64,000 nucleotides of DNA from Flavobacterium sp. TR2 (GTDB taxonomy: Bacteria > Bacteroidota > Bacteroidia > Flavobacteriales > Flavobacteriaceae). The DNA lies in contig NZ_CP104307.1 in NCBI RefSeq assembly GCF_025252405.1, positions 1,984,001 through 2,048,000 on the forward strand, written 5' to 3'. The position numbers and the translations under genes are program-made. Under the pieces are notes generated by a model. It saw only the letters and a list, made by a program, of their open reading frames with translations, had not been told where the DNA came from and did no database searches. Shown piece by piece: positions 1 through 8,261 of this stretch; position 1 is the first letter of the stretch; each line of letters starts with the position of its first letter.

Positions 1-1458
1 ATTGCTTTCAATAAACTTATCGATAATTTCAGCCTTTTTTTGTCTCTCTTCTTCTAGTTTTGCTTTTTCTTCAGCTTCTTTCTCCGCTTTTTCCTCTGGA
101 GACAGTTCGTCTGAACGGTCAATAGGTTCAGTTCGAGATAACTGCAGCCATTCTTGGAACGAATGTTTTTCGCTAAGAGAAAAATCCAAAGGCTTCCCGA
201 TTTCTAAATGTTCTGCAGCTGTTTTTGCAGGTTCATTAGGTTCTTCCTCAATTATTTCTTCAATCGGTTCTTCATTTTCTTCTTGAATTTCCTCCTCGTC
301 TTTATCCTCAGATTGCAGAACTTCTAGAATTTCTTCTTTTGGTTGTTCGGGTGCTTTTGCTTCTGCTTCTTTAATTGAAGAAAGAATAGATCGTTCAATG
401 GTATTCATCTTAAATTCCGGAATGACCATTTCTTCAATAACACTGTCGTCTTCATCTTCTTCAACCGAATTAAAAAGAGGTTCTTCTATTATAGTATCGG
501 CTTTTGCTTCTTCAGTTTCCACAGATTGCTCAGTGCTTACTGCTTCTGCTTCTTTAATTGAACTTAAAATAGAATTTTCAATACGGTCAAATTTTGGCTC
601 TTCAATTTCTTTTTCTGGTTCGGGTGCAGAAACTGTTTCAGAAACTTTGATTGAACTTAAAATAGAATTTTCAACACGATCAAATTTAGGTTCTTCCGTT
701 TTTACTACTTCTGCTTCTTCGGTTAAAATCGCTGTTTCTTCTTCTATGTTTGAGATTGAATCTGCAACGTCAATTTTGTTTTCCGTTTCGATTACAGGTT
801 TTTCAAAAGTAACTGAATGCGCTTCTTTTATAGCAAGAAAAATAGAAGGATCTATTTCTGGAAGTTTTTTAGGCTCTTCTGTTACAGGTTTTTCGAAAGT
901 AATTGAATGCGCTTCTTTTATTGCTAGGAAAATAGAAGGGTCGATTTCAGGAACTGTTTTAGGCTCTTCAATAATTAAGGGCTCTTCTGCTTTTATTGGT
1001 TCCTGAGCTTGTATTGGTTCTTCGATTTCTGTAATCGAAGGAGTTTCAATAGGAGAACTTGCAGTTTCTTTAACTGTATCTGAAGCAGGCTGTTCTTCAA
1101 GATCTGTTTTTATTTCAATAGCTTTCTGAATTTGCTCTGGTGAAATTATCTCACTATCAAAAACGGTAATTTCAAGAAGATCTCTCAGTTTCTGCTCATA
1201 GAAATCATTTTGAATAGAAGTAAAAGCTTCAGAAGTAATAAAATCAAATAAAACAGAACGGTCTAATGTATGTGCAGCGGTTACTTTTAAAGCATAATTA
1301 TACTTAAAACTGTTTTGGTTGTAAAGTCCTTTTAATCGTAATGCGCGAGCACTTTGAAAATATGGAAATTCATTCAAAACACTGCCTAATGCATCCGCCT
1401 GCTTTTCTGTAATAGCATCGGGTTTGTTCATTAAGTAGGTATAATCGCTGACGTTCAT
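1..1458 (-). CDS. Acidic repeat-containing protein, C-terminus beyond the window
   Basis: Open reading frame on the minus strand from an ATG at 1458 that runs without a stop to base 1 (486 codons seen), so the 3' end is missing. The first ~130 residues (starting MNVSDYTYLMNKPDAI) look globular. The rest is an acidic, Glu/Pro/Lys-rich, probably disordered region. In it a short motif recurs about five times: I-[E/D]-x-S-I-[F/L]-[L/S]-[A/S]-I-K-E-A, at roughly 361-399, 544-582, 640-680, 820-858 and 910-948. The tail becomes a charged Glu/Lys helix-like stretch. It is followed on the same strand by nothing in this window and preceded by lptE and a sigma-54 activator, so it may be in their operon. 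I do not recognise a family. The serine-rich reading on the opposite strand is an antisense shadow. Confidence 0.8.
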   Translation of the reverse strand, partial: MNVSDYTYLMNKPDAITEKQADALGSVLNEFPYFQSARALRLKGLYNQNSFKYNYALKVTAAHTLDRSVLFDFITSEAFTSIQNDFYEQKLRDLLEITVFDSEIISPEQIQKAIEIKTDLEEQPASDTVKETASSPIETPSITEIEEPIQAQEPIKAEEPLIIEEPKTVPEIDPSIFLAIKEAHSITFEKPVTEEPKKLPEIDPSIFLAIKEAHSVTFEKPVIETENKIDVADSISNIEEETAILTEEAEVVKTEEPKFDRVENSILSSIKVSETVSAPEPEKEIEEPKFDRIENSILSSIKEAEAVSTEQSVETEEAKADTIIEEPLFNSVEEDEDDSVIEEMVIPEFKMNTIERSILSSIKEAEAKAPEQPKEEILEVLQSEDKDEEEIQEENEEPIEEIIEEEPNEPAKTAAEHLEIGKPLDFSLSEKHSFQEWLQLSRTEPIDRSDELSPEEKAEKEAEEKAKLEEERQKKAEIIDKFIESN

Positions 1459-1543
1459 TATTTGTTTTTTTTGGGTTTAATCAGTTAATTGTTGATTTAT
1501 TTTTAGCTGTTTAATCGATTAAACGATTCAACAAACGGCAAAA

Positions 1544-2047
1544 CTACCATTTTGCCAATGATGCATTAAAAATGTCCTGCGTGATTCTTTCAAAAATAAC
1601 TCTGATCGCTTCATTTAAAACAGATCCTGTTGGCAAATCTCTTCCAGGGAAATCATAATAGAATTCAAAAGACTTTTCAAAATCATCTGTTTCTTTCTTT
1701 TTATTCATAAAACGGACATTAACACGAATCGATAAACGGTTTTGAGCCGCCTGCTGGTCCGCGGTTGCTGTCATTGGAGTGATTCGGTAATCTGTAATTT
1801 CACCTTCATAAACCAAATCGCCGCCGTTGCTAACCAAGTTTAAATTGGTTTGATTCATAATTAAATCCTGTAAAGCCAAGGTGAAAGTTCTATCGATCCC
1901 AGGCTCAATTAAATCGGCATTATTCTGAAAGAAGTTGACTTGAAATGTTTTGGCGTCAATTTTTCCAGTCCCAGTAAAGTTATAAACAGAGCAGCCGCTT
2001 AACATAAAAAGGCTTAATAATGCGAAAAGAGAATATATTTTTTTCAT
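1544..2047 (-). CDS. lptE: LptE-like LPS-assembly lipoprotein
   Basis: A 167-residue lipoprotein. The signal peptide MKKIYSLFALLSLFMLSGCS ends in a lipobox with Cys at about residue 19. The mature part fits the Bacteroidota LptE family: small alpha/beta, with the typical GxIDAKTFQVxxFxN strand and an IxDYRITPM strand. LptE plugs the LptD barrel in the outer membrane and assists the last step of LPS insertion. I chose the ATG at 2047 because five codons further upstream would put extra residues before a clean lipoprotein signal. It lies 73 bp downstream of the sigma-54 activator gene on the same strand, so co-transcription is likely. Family assignment is from sequence pattern and from the known pairing of these genes in flavobacteria. 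Confidence 0.8.
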   Translation of the reverse strand: MKKIYSLFALLSLFMLSGCSVYNFTGTGKIDAKTFQVNFFQNNADLIEPGIDRTFTLALQDLIMNQTNLNLVSNGGDLVYEGEITDYRITPMTATADQQAAQNRLSIRVNVRFMNKKKETDDFEKSFEFYYDFPGRDLPTGSVLNEAIRVIFERITQDIFNASLAKW

Positions 2048-2120
2048 AATTATAGTAGTCAAATTCCAAATTTCGCCAAATATACTAATTTGGGATTTGG
2101 AATTTAAAAATTGAGATTTA

Positions 2121-3380
2121 TTATAAGTCGAATTGCTTGATTTTGCGGTATAATGTTCTTTCAGAAATACCTAATTCGTCTGCTGCGGCTTTACGTTTTC
2201 CTTTGTTTTTTTCTAATGATTTTTTGATCATTTCGATTTCTTTTTGCTCCAAACGCAAAATTTCTTCTTCCTCAATAGTTTCAGCAAATAGATAATTATC
2301 GTCTTGCATTTGGTAATTATCTTCACGAACAGCAGGAGTTGTCATAACAGCAGTTCTTGGTTCTTCTTCAAAATCAATTTCGCTGTCGTTTTGCTGGTTT
2401 CCGTATATTTTCTGAATCAGATTCGGATTAATATCCTGCACTTTAGAAGTTCCATTTTTCATCAATTCTAAAGTCAGTTTCTTCAAATCGTTCAGGTCGC
2501 TTCTCATGTCAAAAAGCACTTTGTACAGAATGTCTCTTTCAGTGCTAAAATCGCTTTCTTTTTTGCTGTCGTTAATAACAGAAGGCAGATTGCTTCCTTC
2601 GGCAGGCAAATAAGATTGTAGAGTAGCTAAACTGATGTCGCGATTAGTTTCTAAAACAGAAATTTGTTCTGCCACATTTCGAAGCTGACGAATATTTCCG
2701 CTCCATCTGAATTTTTGTAAAAGCTGAACAGCATCATCATCCAGTCTTAAAGGCGGCATTTTGTATTTATGCGCAAAATCGGCCACAAATTTTCTGAATA
2801 GCAAATGAATATCGTCGTTTCTTTCGCGTAAAGGAGGCAGTGTAATTTCGACTGTGCTTAAACGATAGTATAAATCTTCACGGAATTTGCCTTTTTCAAT
2901 AGCATTAAATAAATTCACGTTTGTTGCAGCAACGATACGGACGTTGGTTTTCTGAACTTGTGAAGAACCTACTTTTATAAACTCTCCGTTTTCTAAAACA
3001 CGAAGCAATCTTACTTGAGTTGTCAATGGCAATTCTCCAACTTCATCTAAGAAGATTGTTCCGCCATCAGCCACTTCAAAATAACCTTCACGCGTGCTTG
3101 TTGCGCCTGTAAAAGCTCCTTTTTCGTGTCCAAAAAGTTCACTGTCGATAGTTCCTTCTGGAATAGCTCCACAGTTTACGGCAATATATTTGCCATGCTT
3201 TCTGTGCGAAAGCGAATGTATAATTCTAGGAATGTTTTCTTTACCAACACCACTTTCCCCAGTTACCATAACCGAAATATCAGTTGGAGCAACCTGAATG
3301 GCTTTTTCGATAGCGCGATTCAATTTTGGATCATTACCAATAATCTCAAATCGCTGTTTTATTGCTTGAACTGTTTCCAT
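2121..3380 (-). CDS. Sigma-54-dependent Fis-family transcriptional activator
   Basis: A 419-residue bacterial enhancer-binding protein without an N-terminal sensor domain; the AAA+ module begins almost at once. Visible motifs are Walker A GESGVGKE at about residues 41-48, the sigma-54 contacting loop GAFTGA near residue 90, Walker B-like GGTIFLDEVGEL near 107-118, and an arginine-finger region with LREDLYYRLS-like sequence. After a variable linker (~270-375) the C-terminus is a Fis-type helix-turn-helix (AADELGISERTLYRKIKQF). It would remodel RNA polymerase-sigma54 at target promoters; with no receiver domain its input is unknown. It lies upstream of lptE, which suggests a link with envelope biogenesis. 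The Walker A Lys is followed by Glu rather than Thr/Ser, a variant seen in this family. Confidence 0.93.
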   Translation of the reverse strand: METVQAIKQRFEIIGNDPKLNRAIEKAIQVAPTDISVMVTGESGVGKENIPRIIHSLSHRKHGKYIAVNCGAIPEGTIDSELFGHEKGAFTGATSTREGYFEVADGGTIFLDEVGELPLTTQVRLLRVLENGEFIKVGSSQVQKTNVRIVAATNVNLFNAIEKGKFREDLYYRLSTVEITLPPLRERNDDIHLLFRKFVADFAHKYKMPPLRLDDDAVQLLQKFRWSGNIRQLRNVAEQISVLETNRDISLATLQSYLPAEGSNLPSVINDSKKESDFSTERDILYKVLFDMRSDLNDLKKLTLELMKNGTSKVQDINPNLIQKIYGNQQNDSEIDFEEEPRTAVMTTPAVREDNYQMQDDNYLFAETIEEEEILRLEQKEIEMIKKSLEKNKGKRKAAADELGISERTLYRKIKQFDL

Positions 3381-3449
3381 ATTAGATTTTGTTTCAAGTT
3401 TTTATTTGTTTCAGGTTTCACCTAAAACTTTGGCTTGTATTTTTTGTCT

Positions 3450-3932
3450 GCCACGAATTTCTCGAATTTCACTAATTTTTTGAAATCGTGTTAATGTATA
3501 ACTCTTTTATGTTGTAAAGTTTTTTTATTAAAATTAACGATAATTCCTAAATCGCTATCAGCTAATCTTAAATAATTTATTGTTTGAGCGGTATGTTCAT
3601 CAACTATTTCTTTTGATGCTTTCACTTCTAGGATGATTTCGTTATAGACTACAAAATCGGCATAAAATTTATGCGCTAAAACAATTTCTTTATATTGAAT
3701 ATCGTATTCTTTTTCGCGTTCATAGGGAATATTGTGTTTTCTAAATTCATATTCTAAGGCGTCTTTGTAAACAACTTCTAAAAGCCCGCCGCCCAATATT
3801 CTATGAACTTCCATGCAAATTCCGACAATTTTATAGTATTCTTCTTTTCTATACAATTCCATGTTTGTTTTTTGAAACAAATCTATAGAAAATTTTGAAA
3901 GAAAATTCGTGTAAATTCGTGAAATTCGTGGC
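3450..3932. repeat. Inverted repeats flanking the GxxExxY gene
   Basis: Two arms of about 30 bp lie either side of the GxxExxY gene. The left arm (3450-3480) begins GCCACGAATTTC; the right arm (3902-3932), read on the opposite strand, begins with the same 12 bases. The right arm is built of the unit AATTCGTG three times in succession. The arms match at roughly 25 of 31 positions by eye. The whole unit is 483 bp and contains only the one gene. It could be a structured terminator pair, a REP-like element or the ends of a small mobile unit. Confidence 0.6.
3491..3862 (-). CDS. GxxExxY protein (PD-(D/E)XK nuclease-like)
   Basis: About 123 residues. It carries the family signature G-L-L-E-V-V-Y (GxxExxY) and the nuclease-like pattern F-Y-A-D-F ... 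I-L-E-V-K-A, matching the D...ExK core of PD-(D/E)XK enzymes. The conserved NYL-R-L end is also present. The ATG at 3862 gives the usual short N-terminus (MELYRKEEYY); an ATG at 3880 would add six residues. The family is widespread in environmental bacteria, occurs in many copies per genome, and its biological role is not established. Here it sits alone between miaB and the sigma-54 gene, enclosed by inverted AATTCGTG-type repeats, which suggests it arrived as a unit. Confidence 0.85.
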   Translation of the reverse strand: MELYRKEEYYKIVGICMEVHRILGGGLLEVVYKDALEYEFRKHNIPYEREKEYDIQYKEIVLAHKFYADFVVYNEIILEVKASKEIVDEHTAQTINYLRLADSDLGIIVNFNKKTLQHKRVIH

Positions 3933-3942
3933 TAAAAAAAAC

Positions 3943-5388
3943 TTAATTCATGCTGCTCAAACCAATAGCTTCACCCTTTAAAGTTCCGCTCGTACAGCTT
4001 GTAATTTTTACGTTGACGAAATCTCCAATTTTGTAATTTTCTTTTGGGAAAACTACCGTTATGCTTTGAGAATTTCTTCCAGAGAATTCATCTTTCGATT
4101 TCTTAGAAACTTTTTCAACTAAAACTTCCACTGTTTTTCCAACAAATTCTTCGCTTCTAAACCAAGCGTGTTTTTGCTGCAAATCGACAATTTCCTGTAA
4201 TCTTCGAGCCTTAGTTTCTTCTTCAACATCGTCTTTCATTTTTCTTCCGGCCAAAGTCCCAGGGCGTTCAGAATACGAATACATATAACCGAAGTTGTAT
4301 TTTACATATTCCATTAAGCTCAAAGTGTCTTGATGATCTTCTTCGGTTTCTGTTGGGAAGCCGGCAATCATATCTTGCGAAATAGAAGCGTCTGGAACAA
4401 TTGCTCTAATTTTGTCGATCAAAGCCATATATTCTTCACGGCTGTGAAGACGATTCATTTCTTTTAAAATTCTATTGCTTCCAGATTGAACTGGTAAGTG
4501 AATGTGTTTGCAAATGTTTGGATATTTTGCAATAACGTGCAAAATGCTTTCGTGCATATCCTGTGGATTTGATGTTGAAAACCGAATACGCATTTTAGGG
4601 AAACCAGCTGCAACCATTTCTAATAATTGGTCAAAATCAACAGCAGTGGCTTTTTGCATTTCAGAAGCGTTCACAAAATCTTTTTTCAAACCGCCGCCAT
4701 ACCAAAGATAGCTGTCAACGTTTTGCCCCAAAAGTGTAACTTCTTTATAGCCTTTGCTCCATAAATCCTGAATTTCAGCCATAATGCTTTGCGGCTCACG
4801 GCTACGCTCGCGTCCGCGTGTAAAAGGTACAACGCAGAACGTGCACATATTATCACATCCGCGAGTAATTGAAACTAATGCCGTGATTCCGTTGCTCATT
4901 AAACGAACAGGCGAAATATCTCCGTAAGTTTCTTCTTTTGATAAAATTACATTAATGGCATCACGTCCTTCTTCCACTTCGGCCAATAAATTCGGAAGAT
5001 CTTTGTAAGCATCAGGACCAACAACAAGATCAACGATTTTTTCTTCTTCTAAAAACTGGCTTTTCAAACGCTCTGCCATACATCCCAAAACACCAACTTT
5101 CATTTTTGGATTTGTACGTTTAACAGCGTTGTATTTTTCAAGACGTTTACGAATAGTCTGTTCGGCTTTGTCTCTAATAGAGCAAGTGTTCACCAAAACC
5201 AAATCGGCTTCTTCAAGAACCGAAGTTGTATTATATCCTCCGTCAGACAAAATGGAAGCCACGACTTCACTGTCTGAAAAGTTCATCGCACAGCCATAGC
5301 TTTCTATAAAAAGTTTTTTAGTATTCTCAGGTTTATTTTCTAGAACAAGACTTTCGCCTTGTTTGCTTTCTTCAATAATCTTTTCCAT
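3943..5388 (-). CDS. miaB: tRNA-2-methylthio-N6-dimethylallyladenosine synthase MiaB
   Basis: A 481-residue radical-SAM methylthiotransferase. In order: an N-terminal UPF0004 domain with cluster-binding cysteines (SYGCAMN, VNTCSIR, VLGCMAE), the radical SAM motif RGCDNMCTFCVVP (CxxxCxxC), a TIM-barrel core, and a C-terminal TRAM RNA-binding domain (residues ~410-475). It adds the methylthio group to i6A37 in tRNAs that read codons starting with U. It is on the minus strand upstream of the GxxExxY and sigma-54 genes. The length is normal for the family and no residues are missing. Confidence 0.97.
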   Translation of the reverse strand: MEKIIEESKQGESLVLENKPENTKKLFIESYGCAMNFSDSEVVASILSDGGYNTTSVLEEADLVLVNTCSIRDKAEQTIRKRLEKYNAVKRTNPKMKVGVLGCMAERLKSQFLEEEKIVDLVVGPDAYKDLPNLLAEVEEGRDAINVILSKEETYGDISPVRLMSNGITALVSITRGCDNMCTFCVVPFTRGRERSREPQSIMAEIQDLWSKGYKEVTLLGQNVDSYLWYGGGLKKDFVNASEMQKATAVDFDQLLEMVAAGFPKMRIRFSTSNPQDMHESILHVIAKYPNICKHIHLPVQSGSNRILKEMNRLHSREEYMALIDKIRAIVPDASISQDMIAGFPTETEEDHQDTLSLMEYVKYNFGYMYSYSERPGTLAGRKMKDDVEEETKARRLQEIVDLQQKHAWFRSEEFVGKTVEVLVEKVSKKSKDEFSGRNSQSITVVFPKENYKIGDFVNVKITSCTSGTLKGEAIGLSSMN

Positions 5389-5736
5389 TGTAAAAATTCA
5401 AAGTGCAAAGATAGCGTAATTGAAACGAATATGACAAGATGTCAGATAAAGAATTAACAATGTTTTAAAAAATTTAGATTGCATATTTTAGATTGTACAT
5501 TTTGGATGTTTTTCAATTGATATAAGTGGCGAAAAAATCGAAAATCTAAATTTGCAATCTAAAATAAAGGAATTTCTCTGTCAGAAATCATTAAAAGTTA
5601 TACCTATATATATTATCGAGATTATTACAGATAAATCTGCAATTTTAAGTTTCATAATATCAAAATACCTCAAAAATTCATTCGTAAGGTTAATATTTAA
5701 AAAAAATAGATACTTTTGTTGCAGAAAAATAGAGCA
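5389..5736. other. miaB-topA divergent intergenic region with inverted repeats
   Basis: This 348-bp AT-rich region separates divergent miaB and topA. It holds a perfect 11-bp inverted repeat, ATTTTAGATTG at 5485-5495 and CAATCTAAAAT at 5555-5565. Further imperfect copies of the same word (for example AATTTAGATTGCA at 5471-5483) lie next to it. I see no coding sequence with good support here. The topA promoter is at the right end. Confidence 0.5.
5711..5718 (+). promoter_or_regulatory. Candidate topA -7 box TACTTTTG
   Basis: TACTTTTG fits the Bacteroidota consensus TAnnTTTG and lies 18 bp before the topA ATG. A clear -33 TTG partner is not obvious. Confidence 0.45.
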
Positions 5737-8253
5737 ATGGCAAAGAATTTAGTAATAGTGGAGTCACCTGCAAAGGCGAAAACGATCGAGAAATTTCTTG
5801 GAAACGATTTTCAGGTGGAGTCAAGTTATGGACACATAGCCGACTTACCATCAAAGGAAATAGGAGTAGATGTAGAAAATGGTTTTAAACCAAAATATGA
5901 AGTTTCTCCCGATAAAAAAGCCTTGGTAACAAAACTAAAATCACTTTCTAAGAATGCCGAAACGGTTTGGTTAGCGAGCGATGAGGACCGCGAGGGAGAG
6001 GCTATTTCATGGCACTTGGCGGAAGAACTGAAACTGGATAGAAAAAAGACTAAACGTATTGTTTTTCATGAGATTACAAAATCTGCGATTCTTAAAGCAA
6101 TAGACAATCCAAGAGAAATAGATTATAACTTGGTAAACGCACAGCAGGCACGTCGTGTTTTAGATCGTTTGGTAGGTTACGAATTATCTCCTGTTTTATG
6201 GAGAAAAATCAAAGGAGGTCTTTCTGCTGGTCGTGTGCAGTCAGTTTCTGTACGTCTGATTGTAGAAAGAGAGCGCGAGATTCAAAATTTCAACGCAGTA
6301 GCAACTTATTCAATTGTTGCAGAATTTGTAAACGAAGCAGGAAAAGCTTTCAAGGCAAAATTGCCTAAAAACTTCAATACTAAAAAAGAAGCCGAAGATT
6401 TCTTAAATCAAAATATCGGTTCTAAATATAAGGTAGCCGATTTAGAAACTAAACCTACCAAAAAATCTCCAACAGCACCTTTTACAACATCTACGTTACA
6501 GCAGGAAGCGGCAAGAAAATTATACTTGCCTGTTGGAATTACAATGCAATTAGCGCAGCGTTTGTACGAAGCGGGACTTATTACTTATATGAGAACTGAC
6601 TCGGTGAATCTTTCAAAAGAGGCAATGGATGCGGCTGAAGCTGAAATCATAAAGTCATACGGAAAGGAATTCTCTAAACCGAGAATTTTTGCCAATAAAA
6701 ATAAAGGGGCGCAAGAAGCGCACGAGGCAATTCGTCCTACGGATATGTCGCGCCATTCGGTGAATATCGATCGCGATCAAGCTCGTTTGTACGATTTGAT
6801 CTGGAAAAGAACTTTGGCTTCGCAAATGAGCGATGCGCAGCTAGAAAGAACGAATGTAAAAATTGAGGCAGATAATCACGACGAAATTTTTACAGCTTCT
6901 GGAGAAGTATTGCTTTTTGAAGGTTTCTTAAAAGTGTATTTAGAAGGTCACGATGACGATGAAGAAGAGCAAGAAGGGATGCTTCCGGCTTTAAAAGTGA
7001 ACGAAAAACTGGACAATAACTATATTACAGCCACAAAACGATATTCAAGGCCGCCAGCACGTTATACAGAGGCGTCTTTAGTTAAAAAATTAGAGGAGCT
7101 TGGAATTGGCCGTCCTTCGACTTACGCGCCAACTATTTCGACAATTATCAATAGAAATTATGTTGAAAAAGGAACTCTTGAAGGCGTAGAGCGCAATTAT
7201 ACGCAGCTTACTTTGCAGAATAATAAAGTAGGTGAGAAGTTGCTTAAAGAAAATACAGGTTCTGATAAAGGAAAATTAGTTCCAACAGATATCGGAACAA
7301 TTGTTACCGACTTCTTAGTAAAGAATTTTGGAAACATCTTAGATTATAATTTTACTGCGAAAGTTGAGCAGGATTTTGACGAAATTGCCGAAGGAAATAT
7401 AGATTGGGCAAAAATGATGCAAGATTTCTACAACCAATTCCATCCAAACGTAAAAGAAGTTGAAGCTAATGCTGAACGCGAAAGTGGGGAAAGAATTTTA
7501 GGAAAAGATGCTGATGGAAGACAAGTTTCTGTTCGTTTAGGGAAGTTCGGGCCAATGGCTCAGATTGGAGAAGCAGATGATGAAGATAAAAAGTTTGCCA
7601 GTTTAATGGCTGATCAAAATATTGGAAACATTACACTTGAAGAGGCTTTGAATTTGTTCTTGCTTCCGAAAAGTTTAGGGGAATATAAAGGAGAAGAAGT
7701 TGAAGTGAATAATGGCCGTTACGGTCCTTATGTTCGTCACGGAAGCGTTTTTATTTCATTGCCGAGAGGAGAAGATCCGCTTAATGTTTCTAAAGAAAGA
7801 GCACAAGAATTAATTGATGAAAAAGCACTTGCTGATGCGCCAATTGCAGTTTACAAAGGAGAAGCTGTTCAAAAAGGAGTGGGACGTTTTGGACCATTCA
7901 TTAAATGGAACGGACTTTTTGTGAATGTAAACAAGAAATACAATTTTGATAATCTTTCTCAAGCTGATGTTGAGGAGTTAATTGAAGAAAAACTTCAGAA
8001 AAACATCGATAAAGTTATTCATAATTGGGAAGAAGAAGGAATAGTAGTAGAAAAAGCTCGTTGGGGGCGCTCTGTAATCCTGAAAGGGAAAATTAAAATT
8101 GAATTAGGTAAAGATGTTGATGCAACAAAATTAACATTGGCGCAGGTTCAAGAAATGATCGAAGCAAAAACGCCAGCAAAGAAAACTGCTGCTAAAAAAA
8201 CAACAACGGCTAAAAAAGCTCCAGCTAAAAAAACAGCTGCTAAAAAGAAATAA
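5737..8253 (+). CDS. topA: DNA topoisomerase I
   Basis: An 838-residue type IA topoisomerase. The start is the ATG at 5737 (MAKNLVIVESPAKAKTIEKFLG), not the upstream in-frame ATG at 5716, because the Toprim domain begins directly here. The Toprim acidic motif DEDREGE, the active-site Tyr context GLITYMRTDS, and the IGRPSTYAPTI motif are all present. Toward the C-terminus there are OB/zinc-ribbon-like modules with repeated RFGPF and RYGPYV segments. It ends in a lysine/alanine-rich tail (about 25 residues of AKK repeats) like histone H1 tails. It relaxes negative supercoils. The next gene starts 8 bp downstream and may share the transcript. Confidence 0.97.
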   Translation: MAKNLVIVESPAKAKTIEKFLGNDFQVESSYGHIADLPSKEIGVDVENGFKPKYEVSPDKKALVTKLKSLSKNAETVWLASDEDREGEAISWHLAEELKLDRKKTKRIVFHEITKSAILKAIDNPREIDYNLVNAQQARRVLDRLVGYELSPVLWRKIKGGLSAGRVQSVSVRLIVEREREIQNFNAVATYSIVAEFVNEAGKAFKAKLPKNFNTKKEAEDFLNQNIGSKYKVADLETKPTKKSPTAPFTTSTLQQEAARKLYLPVGITMQLAQRLYEAGLITYMRTDSVNLSKEAMDAAEAEIIKSYGKEFSKPRIFANKNKGAQEAHEAIRPTDMSRHSVNIDRDQARLYDLIWKRTLASQMSDAQLERTNVKIEADNHDEIFTASGEVLLFEGFLKVYLEGHDDDEEEQEGMLPALKVNEKLDNNYITATKRYSRPPARYTEASLVKKLEELGIGRPSTYAPTISTIINRNYVEKGTLEGVERNYTQLTLQNNKVGEKLLKENTGSDKGKLVPTDIGTIVTDFLVKNFGNILDYNFTAKVEQDFDEIAEGNIDWAKMMQDFYNQFHPNVKEVEANAERESGERILGKDADGRQVSVRLGKFGPMAQIGEADDEDKKFASLMADQNIGNITLEEALNLFLLPKSLGEYKGEEVEVNNGRYGPYVRHGSVFISLPRGEDPLNVSKERAQELIDEKALADAPIAVYKGEAVQKGVGRFGPFIKWNGLFVNVNKKYNFDNLSQADVEELIEEKLQKNIDKVIHNWEEEGIVVEKARWGRSVILKGKIKIELGKDVDATKLTLAQVQEMIEAKTPAKKTAAKKTTTAKKAPAKKTAAKKK

Positions 8254-8261
8254 GTATATAA

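Noticed and set aside
398..1006. Plus-strand serine-rich open frame
   Set aside because: It is the antisense of the acidic repeat protein read on the minus strand; Glu/Lys-rich codons give Ser/Phe-rich antisense frames. The minus frame has a proper start and runs through the whole segment.
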